From positions 1-48,471 of the forward strand of contig LCDG01000005.1 in the NCBI GenBank assembly GCA_000998425.1: a stretch of 48,471 nucleotides of DNA. The letters run 5' to 3'. The notes under the pieces are model-generated. The model had not been told where the DNA came from. It was given only the letters and a program-made list of their open reading frames with translations, and searched no databases. Source of the DNA: Candidatus Nomurabacteria bacterium GW2011_GWC2_42_20 (lineage in GTDB: Bacteria > Patescibacteriota > Minisyncoccia > Phycocordibacterales > UBA1550). A program made the position numbers and the translations under genes. This document shows, piece after piece, positions 8,003 to 14,362 of this stretch. Every line of letters starts with the position of its first letter. Positions within the stretch are counted from its first letter, which is position 1.

Positions 8003-8748
8003 ACTGGGAACCTGTTGCTATCGCAGTTCTCGGAGGAGTGATTCCTTCGCTCGTGTGGCTTTGGTTTTGGTTGAAACAAGATAAACACTACCCTGAGCCA
8101 ACTGGGCTTATTGCTTTATCTTTTTTTGCTGGTATGGCAATAGTATATTTTGTTCTACCATTGCAAAAATTAGTGGTTGCATCGATAGCGCCGATTATGA
8201 ATGTAGCTGATTTGCTTGCGCAAAAATTCTCTTTAATTCCAGCAAGCGAGCAGACAATAAAAATAACCCTTTGGGCTTTCATTGAGGAATTTGCAAAATA
8301 CACCACGGTATTTTTGATCGCCTTCAAGAGTAAGCATTTTGACGAGCCAATAGACGCTGTTGTATACCTTATCACTGCAGCTCTCGGTTTTGCCGCAATG
8401 GAAAACACTCTCTATATACTCAAGGATATTGCAGACAAAGAAACTCTGGAAATGCTCGTTAATGGGAACATGCGCTTCATTGGCGCCACAATCGTGCATA
8501 TCGTATCTTCTGCAATCGTTGGTATAGCAATAGCATTCTCATTTTACGCTCCCCGCTTTATCAAATTTATAGCAGTCGCAATAGGAATCCTAGTTGCTTC
8601 AATGTTGCATGCGTACTTTAATTTATCTATAATGGATAGTGACGGTACGCTGAATACACTCATTGTATTTTCCAAATTTTGGGCAGCGATCATCGGAATC
8701 ATTATCCTACTTGCACTAGTAAAACGTGTATCACAACCAGCAAATTAA
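7984..8748 (+). CDS. PrsW-family intramembrane metalloprotease
   Basis: This 254-residue polytopic membrane protein has about 7 hydrophobic segments. The PrsW motifs are visible: EEFAKY (EExxK type), AAMENTLY (ENxxY type), HIVSSAIVG and MLHAYFN, which supply the presumed zinc ligands and catalytic Glu. In Bacillus, PrsW cleaves the anti-sigma factor RsiW; in this lineage the substrate is unknown. The ATG at 7984 overlaps valS, and the next gene starts 6 nt after its stop, so the three genes look like one operon. Confidence 0.85.
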   Translation: MAETILNWEPVAIAVLGGVIPSLVWLWFWLKQDKHYPEPTGLIALSFFAGMAIVYFVLPLQKLVVASIAPIMNVADLLAQKFSLIPASEQTIKITLWAFIEEFAKYTTVFLIAFKSKHFDEPIDAVVYLITAALGFAAMENTLYILKDIADKETLEMLVNGNMRFIGATIVHIVSSAIVGIAIAFSFYAPRFIKFIAVAIGILVASMLHAYFNLSIMDSDGTLNTLIVFSKFWAAIIGIIILLALVKRVSQPAN

Positions 8749-8754
8749 ATTATC

Positions 8755-9219
8755 ATGAAACAATCCTTTTTTGAAAAAATCACTGGCACTATTTCGCTCA
8801 AAGGTCGCTCATCAGATTTTGAGGAAGAGGTCATCGTAGAACAACCCAAACAAGAGTCTTTTGGCCAATGGGAAACAGATGAACAAGCCGATGGCGAGCT
8901 GGCTGTAGACGTATACCAGACAAATGATTCTATTGTAATTCAGGCTATGGTCGCTGGAGTGGCCTCTGACGAGCTCTCTGTATCAGTCACGCGTGAAATG
9001 GTTACCATTAAAGGCAAGCGTGAGGCGCCAAAAAATGTTTCTCCAGAAAATTATTTCTACCAGGAGCTATACTGGGGCGCATTTTCTCGTACGATCCTAC
9101 TCCCCGCTGAAGTCGAGACTGAAGAAGTAGAGGCAACCGAAAAACACGGATTACTTACAATAAAGCTCCCAAAAATAGACAAGGAGCGCAAGCAGACTAT
9201 CAAGATAAAGTCACTGTAG
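8755..9219 (+). CDS. small heat-shock protein, Hsp20/alpha-crystallin
   Basis: This is an ATP-independent holdase that binds unfolding proteins. It is 154 residues long, with an acidic N-terminal arm (about 1-48) and the alpha-crystallin domain at about 49-145 (ELAVDVYQTNDSIVIQAMVA, LSVSVTREMVTIKGKR, EKHGLLTIKLPK). It ends with a basic tail carrying IKIKSL, an I-x-I-type motif used for oligomerisation. It is last in the valS-prsW-hsp20 run and is followed by a terminator. Confidence 0.92.
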   Translation: MKQSFFEKITGTISLKGRSSDFEEEVIVEQPKQESFGQWETDEQADGELAVDVYQTNDSIVIQAMVAGVASDELSVSVTREMVTIKGKREAPKNVSPENYFYQELYWGAFSRTILLPAEVETEEVEATEKHGLLTIKLPKIDKERKQTIKIKSL

Positions 9220-9227
9220 GGGGGAAG

Positions 9228-9270
9228 AAAACTAAAGTATACCACGCTCTGCGTGATGCGTTCTAGTTTT
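9228..9270 (+). terminator. terminator after hsp20
   Basis: The outer arms AAAACTA (9228-9234) and TAGTTTT (9264-9270) enclose an inner stem CACGC-TCT-GCGTG (9243-9255). It ends the valS-prsW-hsp20 transcript. Confidence 0.6.
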
Positions 9271-9491
9271 GACCAGGGCGGACACAAGTCACTAAGTATA
9301 TTACCTCGCCGTACTCACAATCTGCGTAAGTGCTTGCGGCCTCCGAGCCCAAGACACAGCTCTGGTGACCCGTCGCTATTTCGCCAGATGACGAAATATA
9401 GCTGTGGTCTTCAACCCTTTAATCTGCTTCGCAGATTACCCTCGGCACAATAAAAATAAAAGCACCCAATTGGGTGCTTTTATTTTTATTG
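9271..9491. repeat. tRNA-Phe-tail-derived, hairpin-rich segment
   Basis: Scattered words from tRNA-Phe lie downstream of the tRNA: GACCAGGG (9271-9278), GGTGACCC in the same orientation as the tRNA sequence (about 9364-9371), and TTCAACCCTT (about 9411-9420) plus CCTCGGCACAAT (9440-9451) as inverted copies. The last two are separated by a small palindrome AATCTGCTTCGCAGATT (9421-9437). Further hairpins include TATTTCG/CGAAATA. No credible gene is present; the open frame here is an accident of composition. Confidence 0.6.
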
Positions 9492-9499
9492 TGCCGAGG
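9440..9499. terminator. 60-bp perfect palindrome joining the tRNA-Phe 3' end to an inverted copy
   Basis: Every base from 9440 to 9499 pairs with its partner, giving 30-bp arms and no spacer, centred on CCCAATTGGG. The right arm contains the tRNA-Phe acceptor strand and discriminator (9492-9499); the left arm repeats them inverted. The A/T runs around the GC core give a terminator for the minus-strand tRNA. Confidence 0.85.
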
Positions 9500-9564
9500 A
9501 CCAGGGTTGAACTGGTGACCCCTCGCTCTTCAGGCGAATGCTCTACCAACTGAGCTACCTCGGC
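9492..9564 (-). tRNA. tRNA-Phe (anticodon GAA)
   Basis: On the minus strand: acceptor GCCGAGG, D arm GCTC-AGTTGGTA-GAGC, anticodon loop CTGAAGA (GAA, phenylalanine), T arm with GTTCAAC and 3' strand CCTCGGC-A. CCA is not encoded. The 3' end lies inside the 60-bp palindrome. Confidence 0.95.
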
Positions 9565-9655
9565 ATTTCACAATTTATAAAGTAAAAATTAGAGATATGT
9601 TTGTATTCGTATTCTGCTTTATAAACTTGGCGGACTTTAAAAGCCTTCGACTCGT

Positions 9656-9943
9656 TTACCTCCCTATCAAATTCTTGACTGCTTGCAAATCTGTAGGAAT
9701 TGAACCAGCAGATTTTTCAAAATTTTGAATGATACCAACAGAAGTTTGTATTGTCCTCATATACTTCTGAATCGTTGGTTGAAAATAATAGTAAACTCCA
9801 AAAATTGACCCTAGGATCACAGCCCAATACACAAGCCTAAAAAGAGAGGTCCATCGCTGAGCGCGACGCATTCCACGGAGAATTTCATTGTTCTCGCGAG
9901 AGACCTCCAAAAGCTCGTCAAGCTTGCGGGCATCCAAATCCAT
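9656..9943 (-). CDS. small single-pass membrane protein
   Basis: This encodes 95 residues: an amphipathic charged N terminus (about 1-30), one TM segment (about 33-53) and an outer helix with a Gln/Thr-rich stretch. No catalytic motif is visible and I cannot name a family. It sits between tRNA-Phe and a terminator-flanked gene. Confidence 0.65.
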   Translation of the reverse strand: MDLDARKLDELLEVSRENNEILRGMRRAQRWTSLFRLVYWAVILGSIFGVYYYFQPTIQKYMRTIQTSVGIIQNFEKSAGSIPTDLQAVKNLIGR

Positions 9944-9984
9944 CAGACAAATATAACAGATTTTCGCAAAAAATCAATAGAATA

Positions 9985-10018
9985 AAACCGGGAACAACAA
10001 AAAGTTGTATCCCGGTTT
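9985..10018. terminator. bidirectional terminator
   Basis: AAACCGGGA-ACAAC and GTTGT-ATCCCGGTTT pair around an A-rich loop. It ends the minus-strand gene 10039-10476. Confidence 0.75.
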
Positions 10019-10038
10019 ATGTTGGTTGTGGTATTGTT

Positions 10039-10476
10039 TTATGTTGCCGATGATGCAAACGCTGGCATTCGCATTGTCGGCGCCTTTGCAAATGGGGCAT
10101 TTTTGCCGACCACCGGTTGTGGCTTAAACTGCTCGACAAAACTGTCCGCGACCGTGTACAACTTTTTCACGCCACCGCACGAACAGACGATTTTGTAAGA
10201 AAAGCCGTTTGTCGTAGTTTCCTTGCGAGCCACAATTTCGACGGCAACCTTGTCGCCAATTTTTAGGCATTCATCGCAAAGATTACGCAACTCCTTGTGA
10301 TTTGGATCGACGAGCTGACGCCTCATTCTTGCCTGTCTTTCTGCGAGTAAATCAAACAGACTACGTATGTTGAGCCACACCATTTTCGGCTTCACAATAG
10401 TGAAACCATCTGGTGTTTTTTCCCCAACATCGGAATAGTCAACACCACCAATTACAACCCTCTTTTTCTCCTTCAT
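10039..10476 (-). CDS. hypothetical protein with CDEC and CSC cysteines
   Basis: This encodes 145 residues. The start at MKEKKRV is chosen because AAGGGGG lies 7 nt upstream; an ATG 30 nt earlier lacks a ribosome site. Features are CDEC at about 82-85 and CSC at about 114-116 (four Cys that could bind metal), a basic middle and an Ala/Pro/Met-rich C terminus. No family recognised. It has its own promoter, with a hairpin placed at the predicted transcript start. Confidence 0.6.
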   Translation of the reverse strand: MKEKKRVVIGGVDYSDVGEKTPDGFTIVKPKMVWLNIRSLFDLLAERQARMRRQLVDPNHKELRNLCDECLKIGDKVAVEIVARKETTTNGFSYKIVCSCGGVKKLYTVADSFVEQFKPQPVVGKNAPFAKAPTMRMPAFASSAT

Positions 10477-10504
10477 GATAAAACCCCCTTGAAATGTAAA
10501 AAAC

Positions 10505-10562
10505 AAAAAAACGGGAACAATTCCCGATTAAAAGTATACCATCTTTTGTAAACAGAAGTCAA
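10505..10562 (-). promoter_or_regulatory. promoter with a terminator-like hairpin at the predicted +1
   Basis: On the minus strand TTGACT (10557-10562), an 18-nt spacer and TATACT (10533-10538) form a strong promoter. The hairpin CGGGAA-CAA-TTCCCG occupies 10512-10526, right at the expected start site, and is followed by seven U (10505-10511). The ATG is 29 nt further on. It may be an attenuator or a 5'-stabilising hairpin. Confidence 0.65.
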
Positions 10563-10591
10563 CAAAAAAGGAGCTGTTTTGCATAAAAAGA

Positions 10592-10615
10592 AAAAGGCTT
10601 CCAAGGAAGCCTTTT
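10592..10615. terminator. terminator
   Basis: AAAAGGCTTCC (10592-10602) and GGAAGCCTTTT (10605-10615) form an 11-bp stem with a 2-nt gap. It lies just beyond the stop of the minus-strand gene 10630-10950. Confidence 0.8.
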
Positions 10616-10629
10616 GTTTATATTTACTA

Positions 10630-10950
10630 CTAGCGACACTGCCTCCACACAACATCGTTCTTATTATTAAGATAGAACTCCATACAAGTATCCATCGGAT
10701 GTGGTGGTGTAACAGCATGTGGAGACCATACAAAATTTTCGTATGGTGTTCCATCTTGGGTCACCGAAAACAAGCCGCGTTTATTGGCCATACATTCCTG
10801 GTAACCTCCAGTCTTTAGCTTCGACTCGCACAGTGCATGCGATTGCTCAAGAGTGTAACCGCCAGGGAGGCCTGCTCGCTCTGCCGCTTTTGCAGAACCG
10901 ATGAAACAAAACCCAAAGACAACCATTATAACAACAAACGATTTTCCCAT
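10630..10950 (-). CDS. small secreted cysteine-containing protein
   Basis: This encodes 106 residues. A signal peptide (about 1-22, MGKSFVVIMVVFGFCFIGSA) ends with AKA-AERAG, a good signal peptidase I site. The mature part of about 84 residues has four Cys (HALCES, QECMAN, DTCMEF, WRQCR), which could form two disulfides. AAAAGGAT precedes the ATG with the same TTTTATC spacer as the gene at 10476. Function unknown. Confidence 0.65.
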   Translation of the reverse strand: MGKSFVVIMVVFGFCFIGSAKAAERAGLPGGYTLEQSHALCESKLKTGGYQECMANKRGLFSVTQDGTPYENFVWSPHAVTPPHPMDTCMEFYLNNKNDVVWRQCR

Positions 10951-11057
10951 GATAAAATCCTTTTAATATTGGAAGGAACAGCAATTGTGTGGAATTTACC
11001 TCTTTTACAAGGTTATCCTTTTTTTAAGACGTGTGTTTAGTAGAAATCTTACAGGAC

Positions 11058-11132
11058 TGGTGCCCTCGGCAGGAATTGAACCTACATCTACTCCTTAGGA
11101 CGGAACTGTTCTATCCGTTGAACTACGAGGGC
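11058..11132 (-). tRNA. tRNA-Arg (anticodon CCT)
   Basis: On the minus strand: acceptor GCCCTCG, D arm GTTC-AACGGATA-GAAC, anticodon loop GTCCTAA (CCU, reads AGG), T arm GTAGG-TTCAATT-CCTGC and 3' CGAGGGC-A followed by an encoded CCA. It is the only tRNA here with CCA in the DNA. Confidence 0.93.
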
Positions 11133-11136
11133 ATTG

Positions 11137-11172
11137 TTGTACGAAAGGCGGCTATGGCCGCCTTTCGTACAA
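11137..11172. terminator. terminator between the glutaredoxin gene and tRNA-Arg
   Basis: TTGTACGAAAGGCGGC and its complement form a 16-bp stem with a tiny loop, ending in ACAAAA/TTTTGT. It stops minus-strand transcription from the glutaredoxin gene just before tRNA-Arg. Confidence 0.75.
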
Positions 11173-11191
11173 AACCTTCTCTGCTTTAAAA

Positions 11192-11425
11192 TTAAAGACT
11201 GAGAAGACTGGAAAGCTTTGCTTTATCAAACCCAACAGTCATTTCATCCCCTACAAAGATTACTGGTACGCCCATTTGCCCACTTCTTTCGATCATCTCC
11301 TTACGTTTCTCAAGATCAGCGCCAACATCATAATCCTTATACTGAACATTGTTTGCATCAAAAAATTCTTTAGCCATTTTACAATACCCGCAAGTCTGTG
11401 TCGTGTAAATTATTACTTCTTTCAT
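11192..11425 (-). CDS. glutaredoxin-like thiol-disulfide protein
   Basis: This is a 77-residue thioredoxin-fold protein with redox motif CGYC (residues 12-15), the cis-proline region MGVPVIFVGD and a C-terminal helix. It resembles NrdH or short bacterial glutaredoxins, which reduce ribonucleotide reductase or other thiol targets. A class II RNR gene lies 6 kb away, but there is no operon link. Length is normal for the family. Confidence 0.88.
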   Translation of the reverse strand: MKEVIIYTTQTCGYCKMAKEFFDANNVQYKDYDVGADLEKRKEMIERSGQMGVPVIFVGDEMTVGFDKAKLSSLLSL

Positions 11426-11541
11426 AAGGTTAAAAGTTAAAATTCTATCAATTATTGGATTCCCGAGGAGTTAATGCTCCTTTTGCCAGAACTTTTTCAT
11501 TTTACCATAGACTACTACGAGACGCTAGTTCACATTGTGTG

Positions 11542-11612
11542 TGCGGGTACCGGGAATCGAACCCGGGTCTCAACCTTGGGAAGGTCGCATCATGCCACTA
11601 AACTATACCCGC
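11542..11612 (-). tRNA. tRNA-Gly (anticodon CCC)
   Basis: On the minus strand: acceptor GCGGGTA, anticodon stem CGACC/GGTTG with loop TTCCCAA (CCC, glycine), T arm ACCCGG-GTTCGAT-TCCCGGT and 3' TACCCGC-A. CCA is not encoded. Confidence 0.93.
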
Positions 11613-11711
11613 AAGTGAGCGACAAAACGAATATGTATTATACATAATTCATTTTTCGCGAGCGCTACGGTATATGTAATCATATAACCGCGAGCTCATT
11701 GATAGAAGTTA

Positions 11712-12095
11712 TTACTCTATAAAGAAATCAACGATGTGTTGCCATAAACTTTTTTTATTTACAACCTCACTATTCTTACCTTTTTTTACATCGTCGTCAA
11801 CTATCTTTATTATTTCCTCTCCAGAAAGCGCCACATCAAATTTTTGTCGTACCTCTTCTTCTATCCCGCTGTCACTCTTAAAATGCTCCAAACTTGCCCG
11901 CACCTCGGAATTTCGGGTCTCTAACTGGGTTATGTATCGCAAGGCAATATCTCTATCCGAACGCGCAATTTCAGCTTTTTTATGAACATTCCACGCGCCC
12001 TTTCCCACAACGAGCAAAATAACAAAAAGTATCAAAAGTGAGACTTTTGAATACATAATTTTTCTTATTTTTTTCCGCTCTTGAAATGGAATCAT
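11712..12095 (-). CDS. FtsB/DivIC-like septum formation initiator
   Basis: This is a 127-residue bitopic protein: a short basic cytoplasmic N terminus, a TM segment (about 17-34), a coiled coil (about 37-80, RDIALRYITQLETRNSEVRASLE) and the FtsB/DivIC-type tail EEEVRQKFDVALSGEEIIKIVDD. Such proteins link FtsL and FtsQ/DivIB in the divisome. The start at MIPFQER is backed by a strong GAGGAGG 9 nt upstream. The 5' leader contains a 9-bp stem-loop. Confidence 0.8.
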   Translation of the reverse strand: MIPFQERKKIRKIMYSKVSLLILFVILLVVGKGAWNVHKKAEIARSDRDIALRYITQLETRNSEVRASLEHFKSDSGIEEEVRQKFDVALSGEEIIKIVDDDVKKGKNSEVVNKKSLWQHIVDFFIE

Positions 12096-12111
12096 CTATT
12101 GAAACCTCCTC

Positions 12112-12153
12112 AAAGTCTAACCGCAGAGATTCACGACCTGGGGATTAGACTTT
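12112..12153 (-). promoter_or_regulatory. stem-loop in the leader of the ftsB-like gene
   Basis: AAAGTCTAA (12112-12120) and TTAGACTTT (12145-12153) are perfect 9-bp arms with a 24-nt loop, ending a few bases upstream of the GAGGAGG ribosome site. A minus-strand TATAAT lies at about 12170-12175. Confidence 0.45.
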
Positions 12154-12207
12154 ATTTAGGCTATGATGTATTATAGACGAATATTAATTAACTTTACAGC
12201 TCAGATT

Positions 12208-12321
12208 ATGATGTTCGACAAAAAATACAAGAAGTACTGGAACACCTTTGGGGTCGTTGTTGCTCTATTGGTCATAGTAAGCATGGTGCTTTTGTACGCT
12301 GCCCCATCGCTCTCAAACTAA
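12208..12321 (+). CDS. small single-TM membrane peptide
   Basis: This short open frame encodes 37 residues: basic N terminus MMFDKKYKKYWNTFG, a hydrophobic helix VVVALLVIVSMVLLY and the tail AAPSLSN. A good terminator follows at 12340, which supports a real gene. It reads opposite to the ftsB-like gene. The internal ATG at 12211 is an alternative start. Function unknown; similar tiny TM peptides are common in Parcubacteria (recollection, not checked). Confidence 0.6.
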   Translation: MMFDKKYKKYWNTFGVVVALLVIVSMVLLYAAPSLSN

Positions 12322-12339
12322 AGTATAAGTTGAATCAAA

Positions 12340-12387
12340 AATATAGAAAACAGGTGCCATATAAAGATGGCACCTGTTTTCTATATT
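12340..12387. terminator. bidirectional terminator, 21-bp arms
   Basis: Perfect arms (AATATAGAAAACAGGTGCCA and its complement) enclose a 6-nt loop. It is shared by the small plus-strand gene and the convergent lepA. Confidence 0.85.
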
Positions 12388-12402
12388 CGGAACAATTTGT
12401 CT

Positions 12403-14208
12403 CTAATTTTCTCCACCACGAACCATTTTCAAGAACACCTCGTGAGGAATATCTACGGTGCCACGCGCCTGCATTTTTTTCTTTCCACGTTTTTGCTTTT
12501 CCCACAATTTCTTTTTACGAGAAATGTCCCCGCCGTACAAATATCCTGTTACATCTTTTTTCATAGCTGTAAGCGACCGTGATGAAATGATGCGTCCAAG
12601 CCCCTGTCCTTGAATCTTTACATTGAAAAGCTGGCGTGGCAAAATACCATGAAGTTTTTCCACCATATCCTCTGCCTCACGTTCAATGCGACGCCTTGAA
12701 ACAACTTTTGAAAATGCTGGAACTATCTCCTCCGCAACCAAAATATCAAGTCGCGCCACGTCTGCCTCCCGAAGACCAGTAATCTCATACGCAAGCGAAG
12801 CAAAGCCTGACGAAGCACTCTTAAGGTCGTCAAAAAAGTTTCGCATGAGTTCTCGAAGAGGCATGTCTACCTCTATAACTGTGCGATTATCACCAAAGAG
12901 CTCCGTAGCGCCAACTACTGCTTCGTGCTCGTACAATAGAGTCATAATTGGACTTACAAAATTTGGAGGTGTGATTATTTTCACATTTACCCACTGTTCA
13001 AAAATCTTACTTGTTGAGCCATAGTCAGGGAAAAGGTGCGCTGAGTAAATAACTTTTCTTTCTCCACTGTTCCTCATTTCAACCTCGTAAGTAATAGAAG
13101 GTGTTGTAACAATAATCTCAAGAGTAAATTCACGACGAAGACGCTCAGTCACGATTTCCATATGAAGCATTCCCAAGAACCCACAACGAAAACCTCGTCC
13201 AAGCACACCGGAAACCTCTTCTTCAAATGAGAGTGACGAGTCAGAGAGCTGAAGGATTTCTAGTGACTGCTTGAGTACAGTAAAGTCGTCTGCGCTTTCT
13301 GGATATACAGAAGCCCACACAACAGGACGTGGCTTCATGTACCCCTCGAGAGGGGCTGCTGGAGCTTTTTGTGTTGTAATCGTATCACCTACCGTAGCGA
13401 TACCTGGTTTCTTTATTCCTGTCAAAATATATCCAATCTCACCAGCTGAAATCGTATCGGTATCGACCATGTCAGGATGAAAAATACCGACACCAAGAGC
13501 GCCAAATTTTTCCCTAGCTTCTGCAAACAAAAGTGTATCATTTTTGCGAGCTTGCCCATCTAGCACGCGTATATACACAATAATTCCTTTGTGGCTCGAA
13601 TAACCAAAGTCAAACACTAGTGCGCGGAATTGACCATCTGCACCATTTTCTGACACAGGAGATTGTATACGATCAATTACTGCATCTAAAATTTCTGGTA
13701 CCCCCTGCCCTGTTTTTCCAGAAACTTCAAGAACCTCACTCGAATCAATATCTAGAAGTTTTGAGAGTTCCTCTTTTATATCATGTACGCGTGCAATAGG
13801 TGAATCAACTTTTGAGACAGCTGGAATAATAACGAGTCCTGCTTCACGCGCCATAGCGAGCACCGAAAGTGTCTGCGCTTGCACTCCTTGAGTAGAGTCA
13901 ACGAGAAGAATTGCTCCTTCCACAGCCTTCATAGCGCGCGATACCTCGTATGCAAAATCTATGTGCCCCGGAGTATCAATGAGATTAAGAACGTACTTTT
14001 CTCCCTTGTATGTATGCTCCATGCGCACCGGCTGCATCTTTATAGTGATGCCACGCTCACGCTCAAGCTCCATTGAATCAAGGACTTGTTCTTTCATTTT
14101 TCGAGCCTCTACAGTGCCTGTCACCTCGAGCATGCGGTCTGCAAGTGTAGACTTACCGTGGTCAATATGTGCAATAATAGAAAAATTTCGGAGGTGCTTT
14201 AAGTCCAT
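12403..14208 (-). CDS. lepA: elongation factor 4 (LepA)
   Basis: This translational GTPase binds the ribosome and can back-translocate or assist stalled elongation and assembly. It is 601 residues, the usual length. G motifs are AHIDHGKSTL (G1), RGITI (G2), DTPGH (G3) and VSKVDSP in the NKxD position (G4, Ser-Lys-Val-Asp). Domains II, III and V follow, then the LepA-specific C-terminal domain (VKIQGQGLGRIISSRSLTAMKKDVTGYLYGGD, minus a few residues either side). The ATG lies 9 nt from the -10 box. Confidence 0.96.
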   Translation of the reverse strand: MDLKHLRNFSIIAHIDHGKSTLADRMLEVTGTVEARKMKEQVLDSMELERERGITIKMQPVRMEHTYKGEKYVLNLIDTPGHIDFAYEVSRAMKAVEGAILLVDSTQGVQAQTLSVLAMAREAGLVIIPAVSKVDSPIARVHDIKEELSKLLDIDSSEVLEVSGKTGQGVPEILDAVIDRIQSPVSENGADGQFRALVFDFGYSSHKGIIVYIRVLDGQARKNDTLLFAEAREKFGALGVGIFHPDMVDTDTISAGEIGYILTGIKKPGIATVGDTITTQKAPAAPLEGYMKPRPVVWASVYPESADDFTVLKQSLEILQLSDSSLSFEEEVSGVLGRGFRCGFLGMLHMEIVTERLRREFTLEIIVTTPSITYEVEMRNSGERKVIYSAHLFPDYGSTSKIFEQWVNVKIITPPNFVSPIMTLLYEHEAVVGATELFGDNRTVIEVDMPLRELMRNFFDDLKSASSGFASLAYEITGLREADVARLDILVAEEIVPAFSKVVSRRRIEREAEDMVEKLHGILPRQLFNVKIQGQGLGRIISSRSLTAMKKDVTGYLYGGDISRKKKLWEKQKRGKKKMQARGTVDIPHEVFLKMVRGGEN

Positions 14209-14217
14209 AGTCTACGC

Positions 14218-14245
14218 AATATACCACAAAATCCTTGAAAATCAA
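14218..14245 (-). promoter_or_regulatory. promoter of lepA, leaderless type
   Basis: On the minus strand TTGATT (14240-14245), a 16-nt spacer and TATATT (14218-14223) end 9 nt before the ATG. Confidence 0.5.
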
Positions 14246-14259
14246 AGGGATTTGGGGCG

Positions 14260-14353
14260 GGATATGGAATCCAGGATTTAGGATTAAGTGAGAAATTAAT
14301 AAGTTTTGTACTTGTGCAAAACTTATTTTCCATATTCTATATCCAATATCCCG
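14260..14353. repeat. heptad-phased arms around a terminator (copy A)
   Basis: The central hairpin AATAAGTTTTG / CAAAACTTATT (14298-14327) is the likely terminator of murJ. To its left, G(G/A)AT words start at 14260, 14267, 14274 and 14281; to its right, AT(T/C)C words start at 14334, 14341 and 14348. All are exactly 7 bp apart. The same design recurs at 22187-22283 and 42055-42146. Confidence 0.7.
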
Positions 14354-14362
14354 GCTTCCACC

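Noticed and set aside
9253-9453. Open frame of 66 codons on the plus strand beside tRNA-Phe
   Set aside because: It consists of tRNA-tail fragments and hairpins, has no ribosome site, and its product has no protein-like pattern.
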